Source of the DNA: JAJDNS01 sp963578825
Lineage (GTDB): Bacteria; Acidobacteriota; Vicinamibacteria; Fen-336
Reading direction: 5' to 3'
DNA: 64,000 nucleotides
Assembly (NCBI GenBank): GCA_963578825.1
Contig: CAUZDW010000001.1
Location: forward strand, 124,001-188,000
Shown piece by piece: positions 16,159 to 24,186 of this stretch. Made by a program: the position numbers and the translations under genes. Every line of letters starts with the position of its first letter. The first letter of the stretch is position 1. Below the pieces are notes generated by a model. The model ran no database searches. It had not been told where the DNA came from and was given only the letters and a program-made list of their open reading frames with translations.

Positions 16159-17824
16159 GCCCGGTGTCGAGCTCCGCCGCCCGGGCCAGGTAGAGATCCG
16201 TGCACTGCGAGCACAGCCCCTGGGCGGGACTCCAGGAGGGGCGATCGTTCTGGAGTGCCAGGGAGTTGTTGAGGCGGTACATGCCGTACTTGCCCAGGAC
16301 TCCCAGGAGCCCCATGCCGCCGCGCATCTTGAATCGTTCGGGTGCCGGCGCCGCCCATGGCCTCGATCATCTCGGGCTGGTAGCCCTGGGCCGTCAGCCG
16401 CTCCGCCCCGTCCTCGCCGCTGTAGCGGCGGGCGATGGACTGGAGACACTCGGCCGTGTGCCGGAAGGCGTCCTCCCACGAGATCTGGACGAAGGTGTCC
16501 TCGACCCGTCGGTCGAAGAGGTACTTCGAGCGCATCTCTGGGGTGAGCTCGGGGAAGCCCGCCTCCGCCCACGCCCGCCACCCCTTGCGGACGATGGGGT
16601 GGCGCAGGCGGTTGGGGCCGTAGAGGACGCGGTGGAAGGTGTAGCCCTTGGCGCACTGCCGGGGATTCCAGTTGGGGGTGGCGTGGTTGCCGCAGATGTC
16701 GGCGTAGTTCTGGTAGTCGTATGTGGAGCCGCTCCTGACGACGATCCCGTTGCGCTTGTAGGCGCGCACACGGCAGGCGTGGACCGCCGCCGCGTCGCGG
16801 AAGTCCTGGGGGCGCATGACCGTGGCGTCGTGGGTGTCGTCGGCCCAGGCCAGGAGAAGCGCGATCTTCTCCCCGTCGTGGACGGCCCGGACCGTGAGCT
16901 GCTCGGGTCGCTCGGCCCGCCACCACAGCGGCATCAGGTGGAGGTTGACCGGATGGGCGACGCGCCAGGCTCCCGAGTCCGGGTGCTCGGGCAGAGTCCC
17001 GACCAGGGGAGCGACGATGCGGAACCTTTTCATCTCCACCTTCTCACGCTGCTCGGGGCTGGACATGGACCGCACGAAGTGCACCAGCGCCCAGGCGTCG
17101 TCGCCGTGGAGGTAGCCGCTTTGCGGCATCGGGGACCCGGGCAGCCCCAGGACGACCCGCCGGTAGACGGCCTCGGGGGCCGGGTCGCCCTTGTAGACCC
17201 CGGCGGTCAGGTCCCGGGGGCGGGTGGGGTAGCCGCTGGAGTCGATCTGCTTCTGCTGCCCGTCGCCCCGCCCGGTGTCACCGTGGCACGGGGCGCAGCC
17301 TTCTTTAAAAAGGTACCGGGCCGGGCCGACGCCTCGGGAGTGAGCTCCGGCTCCGGCGGCACCGTGAGGAGGCCCGCACCGCCGTCGCCGGAGGCGTTGG
17401 GCTCCTGGGCCGGGGCGGCGTCCAGGGGCCGCCGCGAGAGGGTCTTCACGTAGTGCACCAGGCCCCAGCGGGTCTTCTCCGGCAGGTGGCTCCAGGACGG
17501 CATGGCCGAGCACGGCATGCCTCGGGAGATGGCCCCGAAGAGATCCTCGTCGGTGGGGACGCTGTCCCACGTGGACACCAGGCGGAACTCGCCGGAGGTC
17601 AAGTCGCGGGGACGCGGGTACAGAAGATAGGCGGCCTCGCCCTCGCCGTCGCCTTCGGGCCCGTGGCAGGCCTGGCACTGCTTGTCGTAGGTCTTGCGGC
17701 CGAGGCGACCAGGTCGGGGGAGCTGGGGAGGATCTCGGAGGGGGAATACTGGGAGTATTCCGAGGTTCGGCAGCGCAGAGTTGGCGGAAAAGATCCGGCC
17801 TCGACGCAGTCTGACTTTCGCCAC
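16109..17824 (-). pseudogene. Decayed cytochrome c / EBDH-like / molybdopterin oxidoreductase fusion
   Basis: Three frames read as successive parts of one region. The first (17824 to about 17315) has a cytochrome c domain with CQACH. The second (about 17310 to 16330) has another cytochrome c domain with CAPCH, then a heme-binding domain like the ethylbenzene dehydrogenase gamma subunit (NLHLMPLWW, TVMRPQDF). At about 16780 it passes abruptly into the N-terminal part of a type II DMSO-reductase-family molybdenum subunit (NarG/NxrA-like: QCAKGYTFHRVLYGPNRL, FVQISWEDAF). The third (16327 to 16109) continues with KMRGGMGLLG and soon ends. The start of the molybdenum subunit, with part of its Fe-S cysteine motif, and most of its catalytic body are missing. 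One-base shifts lie near 17315 and 16330. No signal peptide is visible at the 5' end. Looks like deletion remnants of an enzyme operon. Confidence 0.7.
17743..17761. repeat. Perfect palindrome GGAATACT-GGG-AGTATTCC
   Basis: Two 8-base arms, exact reverse complements, around a 3-base spacer. It lies inside the poorly conserved N-terminal end of the broken cytochrome gene. The same AGTATTC core recurs at 25362 and twice near 57.4 kb. Confidence 0.6.
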
Positions 17825-18009
17825 GGGCTCCCAGGCGGGGCGGAGCTCTGCGGGGCGCTCGCGCGAGAAAGCTATGTTAGATTAGGCTCCCAGCACGCAG
17901 AGTTTTTGGATTCATTTTCGAGAGGCAGCCGGGGTGGTCCCGCGCACACTTGGGATCGATGCTCCTTCGTGGCCCGGCCGGCTCGCCCCGAATACTGGTA
18001 GGAGAAATC

Positions 18010-18723
18010 ATGTATCGCGCCAGGATCACCTCGACCCTCTTCGTCGTCGCCCTCGTGGCGACCGTGGGCGCCGCCTCGGCGGCCACGATCACGGGAACCG
18101 TCAAGTACGACGGCAAAGTCCCCAAGCTCAAGCCCATCAACATGAACGCCGACCCGATTTGCGCCAAGAAGCACACCTCACCGGTGACCTCGGAGATCCT
18201 GGTGCTGGGCCCGGGCAACACCATGGCCAACATCTTCGTCCACGTGAAGAGCGGCCTGCCCGCCAAGACCTACCCGACCCCCAAGGAGCCGGTGGTCATG
18301 GACCAGAGGGGGTGCCGCTACATCCCCCACGTGATGGGCATCATGAAGGATCAGCCGTTCAAGGTTCTCAACTCCGACGGCGTCCTCCACAACGTCCACG
18401 CCCTGCCCAAGGTCAACAAGCCCTTCAACATGGCGATGCCGGCCGCGCGCAAGGAGGCCGTAAGAGAGTTCGGCAAGGAAGAGGCCATCTTCAAGGTCAA
18501 GTGCGACGTCCACCCGTGGATGGCGGCCTATGTGGCCGTGATGACCCACCCCTTCTTCGACGTCACCGCCAAGGACGGCAAGTTCACGATCTCCGATCTC
18601 CCGGCCGGCACCTACGCAATCGAGGTGTGGCAGGAGAGATTGAAGACCCAGACGACGAAGGTCACCGTCGCGGACGGAGAGACGAAGACGATCGACTTCA
18701 CCTACAGCCGGCCGTCCAAGTAG
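18010..18723 (+). CDS. Exported cupredoxin-like blue copper protein
   Basis: A 237-residue periplasmic protein with a signal peptide ending near ASA. The core holds candidate type 1 copper ligands: His in GVLHNVHAL and the Cys-His-Met cluster in CDVHPWMAAY. A C-terminal beta-sandwich like the carboxypeptidase regulatory domain follows (FTISDLPAGTYAIEVW). It has a good ribosome-binding site (GGAG five bases before ATG). It lies 24 bases before the octaheme gene on the same strand, so it is probably the first gene of the operon and may carry electrons from the complex. Confidence 0.88.
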   Translation: MYRARITSTLFVVALVATVGAASAATITGTVKYDGKVPKLKPINMNADPICAKKHTSPVTSEILVLGPGNTMANIFVHVKSGLPAKTYPTPKEPVVMDQRGCRYIPHVMGIMKDQPFKVLNSDGVLHNVHALPKVNKPFNMAMPAARKEAVREFGKEEAIFKVKCDVHPWMAAYVAVMTHPFFDVTAKDGKFTISDLPAGTYAIEVWQERLKTQTTKVTVADGETKTIDFTYSRPSK

Positions 18724-18747
18724 GAAGGCCTCCTTCAAAGGTGACCC

Positions 18748-21666
18748 ATGGCTAAGCCCGAACCCGAATCCGACCCCGGACTGGCCGCCCGAAACCAGAA
18801 GCTCCACGTCCTGTTTGCCGTCTCCTCCATAGGCCTGCTCGTAACCATCGGCTTCATGGTGTGGGCCGACTACAACAGGGAATGGCGCCAGTATCAGATC
18901 GAGTTCAACCGGATGCGCGTCGCGCAGACGGAGACCCAGATCGAAGAGGCGCTCAGCCCGGAAGACGCGGAGACGCTGAACGACATCGAGGCGCGCCTGG
19001 CGCGGGGACGAGAGGAAGCCGAGGCGAAGCGAGACGAGATCCGCGAGCTCGAGGGCGAGCTCAACGGCCTCCAGGCGGAGTTGTACGCGGCCGACCAGAA
19101 CTACCGCTTCACCAAGGCCAGGCTGGACGTGGTCCGCTACGAGCTGGATGAAGCCGTTCACCGGGGACGCTCCTCGGCCGAGAGCCACAGGGAGGCGCTC
19201 CGGGAGCTGGAAGAGCAGCGGGAAGAGCTCCGCCTCGAGGTCGAGGACATCTCGGAACGGCAGCACGACAAGGAGGCTCAGGTCGACGAGCTGCGGCAAA
19301 CGGAGCTGGAGGCGGAGAAGGCCCGAACCGAGCTCCTGGCCGAGAAGACCCGGCTCGAGGAGATCCTCCAGGGCATCCAGCCCGGGTTCACGAACGTCGT
19401 GAGGAACCTTCCGCTCCTCGACATGGCCAACCCGTCCCTGAAGGTCAACCAGATCATGCCGGCGGGCCTCTACGACGACGTGATCTTCACGCCGACCCCG
19501 AAGGTGGACCGCTGCACGACGTGCCACCTGGGGATCGACCTGGAGGGCTTCGAGGACGCACCCCAGCCCTACACCACCCACCCGGAGCCGGACCTGTACG
19601 TCAAGGGACCCCACGCCATCGACCAGGTCGGGTGCACGGTGTGCCATCAGGGGCGGGGACGGGGCACGACCTTCGTCACCGCCGTCCACACGCCTTCGAC
19701 CAAGGAGCAGGAGAAGGCGTGGGGCAAGTACTCCGACACCGAGTACTACGAGCCCATGCACCACTGGGACCTGCCCATGCTCACCAGCGGCGCCACCCAG
19801 TCCCAGTGCGTCAAGTGCCACCGTGGCGTGGTGGACGTGCCGAAGGCCCACCGGCTGAACACGGGCATCGAGCTGGTCGAGCGCCACGGCTGCTACGGCT
19901 GCCACAAGATCAAGGGATGGGAAGACCGACGGAAGGTGGGACCGGACCTGACCAGGGTCGCCTCGAAGACCAACGAGGAGTTCATCTTCCGCTGGATCAA
20001 GGAGCCCCGGAGCCTGCGGCCGACGCGCATGCCTCAGTTCTGGGACGTCCGGATCGACGAGACACCGGAGCTTCTTGCCCGGAACAACGTCGAGGCCAAC
20101 GCCGTGGTCGCGTACCTGATGGAGAACTCGGCCGAGGAGACCTATCCGCCGCCGCCGCCGGGTGACATGGAAACGGGCCTCGAGCTCTTCGAGACCGTGG
20201 GCTGCATGGGGTGCCATCGCGTGGGCGAGGACGAGCGCGGCATCGAGGGCTTCGTCAACGCGGCCCACCGCACCTACGGACCAAACCTCGACGGCACGGG
20301 AAGCAAGGTGGATGCGGGCTGGCTGTACGCCTGGGTGCGCGACCCCAAGGCCTATTGGCCCGAGACGAACATGCCCAACCTGCGCCTCACGAAGCAGGAG
20401 GCCGCGGACATCACCGCCTATCTGATGGCGCTCGAGAACGAGACCTTCATGGATCGGCCTCGGCCCGAGCAGGACTCGGATCTGCGCGACCAGATCGCCA
20501 TGGACTACCTCCGCGAGCGGCTCACCGTGAAGCAGGCCGAAGCAGAGCTCGCGTCCATGGACGAGCGCGAGCGCACGCTGTACCTGGGCGAGAGAACCAT
20601 CTTCCGGTCGGGTTGCTTCGGGTGCCACATGATCACGGGCTTCGAGACGACCATGCCGATCGGAACCGAGCTCTCGGAGCAGGGGTCGAAGCTGGTGGAC
20701 CGGCTGGACTTCTCCTTCGAGCACGAGGAGCTGCCCCACACGCTCCCGGCCTGGCTCCATCGGAAGTTCATGGAGCCGCGCATCTTCGATCGGGACAAGG
20801 AGAAGCGGGCGTTCGATCTGCTGAGGATGCCCAAGTTCCACTTCACGACCGAAGAGGCCGACGCGCTCGTGACCGCCGTTTTGTCGTTCACCAAGGAGAA
20901 GGTGCCCGAAAAGGCGCACCGGCAGCTCACGGCAGAAGAGGACTTCGTGGAGCGGGGACGTCGACTGGTCCGGGAATCCAACTGTCGGGGCTGTCACGTC
21001 ATAGGCGACCGGGGCGGCGATATCCAGGCGGTGAAGGCCAGCCAGCTCGAAGCGCTGGCGGAAGAGGACATTTTTGGCGACTTCGACCCCGCCGCCGTGG
21101 CGGACGATGCGGTGGCGCTCTCCCCGCCCATGCTCTACAACGAGGAATCCGAGATCGGTGAAGGGGCCAAGGTCCAGTCGCACTGGCTCCACGAGTTCCT
21201 CCGGGATCCCTCGAGCAAGGTCCGTCCCTGGCTCGAGATCCGGATGCCGACCTACGGGTTCACCGAGCTGGAGCTCAACACGCTGACTCACTACTTCGCG
21301 TCGATGGATCTGGTTCCGTATCCCTTCGAGCCTCGGGCCGAGATGGACCCTCAGACGGTCCGCGTTGGCGCCGACCTCTTCGGCAAGTGGGAGTGCGAGA
21401 AGTGCCACGTGGTGTCTGGCAAGCTCCCCAGCCAGCCGCCCACGAACATGGCGCCGGACTTGGCGGCCGCCCACGAGCGGCTCCGCCCCGGATGGATCCA
21501 GAGCTGGCTCCGGGATCCCATGCGCATCCAGCCCGGCACCCGGATGCCCCAGAACTTCCCTGAGAACCCGGAAGACAACGCCTTCTCCGACATCCTGGGC
21601 GGGGACCAGCAGGCGCAGATCGAAGCCGTGACCCAGTACCTGCTGACCCTGGACACAGGCTCGTAG
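18748..21666 (+). CDS. Membrane-anchored octaheme cytochrome c
   Basis: A 972-residue protein with one membrane helix (about 20-40), a long coiled coil (about 60-215) and eight CxxCH heme sites: CTTCH 256, CTVCH 296, CVKCH 354, CYGCH 382, CMGCH 486, CFGCH 623, CRGCH 746 and CEKCH 883. Several sites lie in cytochrome c-like modules with RMP or NMP segments that could give the distal Met. The helix near the N-terminus would hold it to the membrane with the hemes outside. It lies before HEAT, Rieske and cytochrome b genes, where cytochrome f or c1 would be expected, so I infer it is the electron exit of this quinol-oxidising complex. The coiled coil is an unusual addition. Confidence 0.93.
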   Translation: MAKPEPESDPGLAARNQKLHVLFAVSSIGLLVTIGFMVWADYNREWRQYQIEFNRMRVAQTETQIEEALSPEDAETLNDIEARLARGREEAEAKRDEIRELEGELNGLQAELYAADQNYRFTKARLDVVRYELDEAVHRGRSSAESHREALRELEEQREELRLEVEDISERQHDKEAQVDELRQTELEAEKARTELLAEKTRLEEILQGIQPGFTNVVRNLPLLDMANPSLKVNQIMPAGLYDDVIFTPTPKVDRCTTCHLGIDLEGFEDAPQPYTTHPEPDLYVKGPHAIDQVGCTVCHQGRGRGTTFVTAVHTPSTKEQEKAWGKYSDTEYYEPMHHWDLPMLTSGATQSQCVKCHRGVVDVPKAHRLNTGIELVERHGCYGCHKIKGWEDRRKVGPDLTRVASKTNEEFIFRWIKEPRSLRPTRMPQFWDVRIDETPELLARNNVEANAVVAYLMENSAEETYPPPPPGDMETGLELFETVGCMGCHRVGEDERGIEGFVNAAHRTYGPNLDGTGSKVDAGWLYAWVRDPKAYWPETNMPNLRLTKQEAADITAYLMALENETFMDRPRPEQDSDLRDQIAMDYLRERLTVKQAEAELASMDERERTLYLGERTIFRSGCFGCHMITGFETTMPIGTELSEQGSKLVDRLDFSFEHEELPHTLPAWLHRKFMEPRIFDRDKEKRAFDLLRMPKFHFTTEEADALVTAVLSFTKEKVPEKAHRQLTAEEDFVERGRRLVRESNCRGCHVIGDRGGDIQAVKASQLEALAEEDIFGDFDPAAVADDAVALSPPMLYNEESEIGEGAKVQSHWLHEFLRDPSSKVRPWLEIRMPTYGFTELELNTLTHYFASMDLVPYPFEPRAEMDPQTVRVGADLFGKWECEKCHVVSGKLPSQPPTNMAPDLAAAHERLRPGWIQSWLRDPMRIQPGTRMPQNFPENPEDNAFSDILGGDQQAQIEAVTQYLLTLDTGS

Positions 21667-21675
21667 CGACTCCTC

Positions 21676-22599
21676 ATGACCGAGCCCGAAACACCTCCGT
21701 CCATTCAGGAGAGCGGCGAAGAGCCCTCCTCCGAGCCACACGGCGCCCCGTATCTGATCCTCCAGTTCCTGGTCTTCCCGCTGGCCATGGTGGCGGTTGG
21801 GGCGGGGGTCTTCGTGCTCTTCGGGCTCATCACCGCCGAGGGCAAGGGACCGCGGGACTACCTCGACCTGATCCGGACCGGCAGCTCGAACCGGCGTTGG
21901 CAGGCGGCCTACGAGCTGTCCAAGGTGATCCAGATCGGCACGGACCCCGGGCTCGGGGATCCCAGGCTCGTCACGGAGATGGTCACGGTCTTCGAGGACG
22001 CGGAGGACGACGATCCGCGAGTCCAACGCTATCTCGGGTTGGCCCTGGGGCGCCTGGGCGATCCCCGGGCGGTGCCGGCGCTGCTCGACTACCTCGGGGC
22101 CGCGCGCCGCGGTGAGGCCGCACGGTCGGATTCAGAGACACAGATCTTCGCCGTGTGGGCGCTGGGAGCGATCGGTGACGACACGGCGGTCCCCGAGCTG
22201 GTGGCCACCACCGCACACGAAGACGCCGGTCTCAGGAAGACCGCCGTGCACGCCCTGGGCGTCTTCCCCTCGGAAGAGGCCACCGCCGCGATGCTCACGG
22301 CCCTGGGCGACCCTGTCGACGACGTGCGCTGGAATGCGGCCACCGCTCTCGCCCACCGGGGCGAGCCGGCGGCGGTCCCGGTTCTCGAGCAGATGCTGAA
22401 CCGGGGCCAGCTCGCTCGCATCGAGGCCATCACTCCCGAGCAGACCGAAGAGATCATGCTACAGGCGGTGGCTGCGGCTGCATTTCTCCCCGACGAGAGC
22501 CTCTCGACACGCCTCGCGGAGCTGCGTGACGACGACCCCAGCCTGCGGGTGCAGGACGCGGCGCGGCGCAGCCTGGAGCATCTGAAGGCCAGTGACTGA
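21676..22599 (+). CDS. Membrane-anchored HEAT-repeat protein
   Basis: A 307-residue protein with one hydrophobic helix (about 27-52) and then five or so HEAT-like helical repeats. Typical repeat cores are LGRLGDPRAVPALLDYL, LGAIGDDTAVPELVATT and LGDPVDDVRWNAATAL. Such repeats make a protein-binding scaffold. The start is nine bases after the octaheme stop, so they are co-transcribed. A structural or assembly role in the respiratory complex is likely, but no catalytic feature is seen. Confidence 0.85.
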   Translation: MTEPETPPSIQESGEEPSSEPHGAPYLILQFLVFPLAMVAVGAGVFVLFGLITAEGKGPRDYLDLIRTGSSNRRWQAAYELSKVIQIGTDPGLGDPRLVTEMVTVFEDAEDDDPRVQRYLGLALGRLGDPRAVPALLDYLGAARRGEAARSDSETQIFAVWALGAIGDDTAVPELVATTAHEDAGLRKTAVHALGVFPSEEATAAMLTALGDPVDDVRWNAATALAHRGEPAAVPVLEQMLNRGQLARIEAITPEQTEEIMLQAVAAAAFLPDESLSTRLAELRDDDPSLRVQDAARRSLEHLKASD

Positions 22600-22638
22600 T
22601 CGTGTTTCGACGGCGATCGGCGCTGGAGTCGCCGTGCC

Positions 22639-22666
22639 TTGACAGCCTCGGAGTCGGCGTTAGAAT
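22639..22666 (+). promoter_or_regulatory. Strong sigma-70 promoter before the Rieske gene
   Basis: TTGACA, a 16-base spacer and TAGAAT, six and five consensus matches. It lies in the 112-base gap between the HEAT and Rieske genes. The Rieske/cytochrome b genes can therefore be expressed separately from the octaheme genes. Confidence 0.75.
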
Positions 22667-22711
22667 ACGGTCACTTAAGTCAGATCTGTTTGTTTGCTCT
22701 GGAGATGCTGC

Positions 22712-23281
22712 ATGACTGATCCCATCAAGAGCGATGCGGCCCAGCCCGGTGCGTCCGACCCGACGCCAGCCGCCCCTCCAGAGAGCAAGTTCGGCTTCTC
22801 TCGCCGTGCCTTGATCAAGTGGTCGATCCCGACCGGATGGACCGCCTTCACGGCTGCCTGCGCCGCGGGCCTCGTGGCCACGGGCAGGTTCATGTTCCCC
22901 AACGTTCTTTTCGAGGCCCCCCAGTCGTTCAAGGCCGGCTTTCCGGACGAGTACCAGATCGGGGAGGTCGACACACGCTGGACGGACACTTTTGGCGTGT
23001 GGATCGTCCGAGAGCCAGACGGGTTCTACGCCCTGATCGCAACGTGCACTCATCTGGGCTGCACCCCGAACTGGCTCGGTTCCGAGAACAAATTCAAGTG
23101 CCCCTGCCACGGCAGCGGCTTCTACCGCACCGGCGTCAACTTCGAAGGACCCGCGCCGAGGCCCCTCGAGCGGGCCAGGATCGTCCTGGCCGACGACGGC
23201 CAGCTTCTGGTGGACAAGTCGGTGAAGTTCCAGCAGGAGAAGGGCGAGTGGGAGAAGCCGGAGGCCTTCCTCCAGGCTTGA
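22712..23281 (+). CDS. Rieske 2Fe-2S protein of a cytochrome bc/b6f-type complex
   Basis: A 189-residue quinol-oxidising subunit. An N-terminal SRRALIKWS motif and one membrane helix are followed by a soluble Rieske domain with CTHLGC (112-117) and CPCHGSG (130-136), which supply the two Cys and two His cluster ligands. The twin arginines suggest Tat export of the folded domain. The ATG at 22712 has GGAG nine to twelve bases upstream. It is followed by cytochrome b and subunit IV genes. Confidence 0.96.
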   Translation: MTDPIKSDAAQPGASDPTPAAPPESKFGFSRRALIKWSIPTGWTAFTAACAAGLVATGRFMFPNVLFEAPQSFKAGFPDEYQIGEVDTRWTDTFGVWIVREPDGFYALIATCTHLGCTPNWLGSENKFKCPCHGSGFYRTGVNFEGPAPRPLERARIVLADDGQLLVDKSVKFQQEKGEWEKPEAFLQA

Positions 23282-23369
23282 CCAGGGTGCGCCGGCCACA
23301 ACGACCAGCAGAGTCACAGCTCGTGCCCGCAGGCCCGCCGGAGCGGGCACCGGGCCTGGAGAAGGTTTG

Positions 23370-24173
23370 ATGGCGATCAAGACCCCCAGTACGTTCGTCG
23401 GCCGGACATGGGAGTCCATCACAGACACGCAGATCTGGAAGTCCATCTTCCGCCACGATCTGCCGAACGACCGTCGCAGCCGCGCGCTCGTCGTCCTGAG
23501 CAACGTGTTCCTTCACCTTCATCCGGTGAGGATCCACAGGAGCGGCATTCGCGTGAAGTTCACCTGGTGCATGGGCGGCCTGACGTTCTTCTTCTTCCTG
23601 GTCGAGGCCTTCACGGGCCTCCTCCTGATGTTCTACTACCGCCCCACGGTGGCTTACGCCTACATGGACATCGTGGACCTGGCCGAGCAGGTCCCCCTCG
23701 GGGTGATGCGCGAGCTGCACCGCTGGGCCGGCCACGCCATGGTGATCTCGGTCTGGCTCCACATGCTCCGGGTGTTCATGACGGGCTCGTACAAGCCGCC
23801 CCGGGAGTTCAACTGGGGCATCGGGGTGATCCTGCTGGTCCTGACCCTGCTCCTCTCGTTCACCGGGTATCTGCTGCCCTGGGATCAGCTGGCGATCTGG
23901 GCCATCACGGTCGGCTCCAACATGGCCCGGGCGACACCACTTCTGGGATCCGAGGGACCGGGGGCCGCTCTTCTGGCCCTTGGCAACGTGCCGCTCGTCC
24001 ACTCGGGCTCCGACGCGCGCTTTGCCCTTCTGGGTGGCCGGTTCGTTGGAGAAGGGGCGCTCCTGCGGTTCTACGTGCTGCACTGTGTCGGGATTCCTCT
24101 GGTGGCGGCGGTTCTGATGGCCGTCCACTTCTGGCGAGTCCGCAAGGACGGCGGCATCTCCGGGCCGCTCTGA
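23370..24173 (+). CDS. Cytochrome b6-like subunit with predicted heme c(i) cysteine
   Basis: A 267-residue four-helix cytochrome b. Heme ligands are His117/His131 (x13) and His238/His253 (x14). The 14-residue second spacing is the b6 type, not the bc1 type. The segment WCMGGLTFF aligns with the b6 sequence whose Cys binds the extra heme c(n)/c(i), and Cys67 is in that place. The end, ISGPL, also matches b6. The protein therefore probably carries two b hemes and one c(i) heme. The ATG at 23370 is preferred to a TTG three bases upstream. The gene follows Rieske by 88 bases. Confidence 0.95.
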   Translation: MAIKTPSTFVGRTWESITDTQIWKSIFRHDLPNDRRSRALVVLSNVFLHLHPVRIHRSGIRVKFTWCMGGLTFFFFLVEAFTGLLLMFYYRPTVAYAYMDIVDLAEQVPLGVMRELHRWAGHAMVISVWLHMLRVFMTGSYKPPREFNWGIGVILLVLTLLLSFTGYLLPWDQLAIWAITVGSNMARATPLLGSEGPGAALLALGNVPLVHSGSDARFALLGGRFVGEGALLRFYVLHCVGIPLVAAVLMAVHFWRVRKDGGISGPL

Positions 24174-24186
24174 GAAGCGACTGAAC

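Noticed and set aside
18178..22026. A 1282-codon open frame antisense to the octaheme operon
   Set aside because: It is a shadow of the octaheme and HEAT genes; the sense frames carry eight CxxCH motifs and clear repeats.
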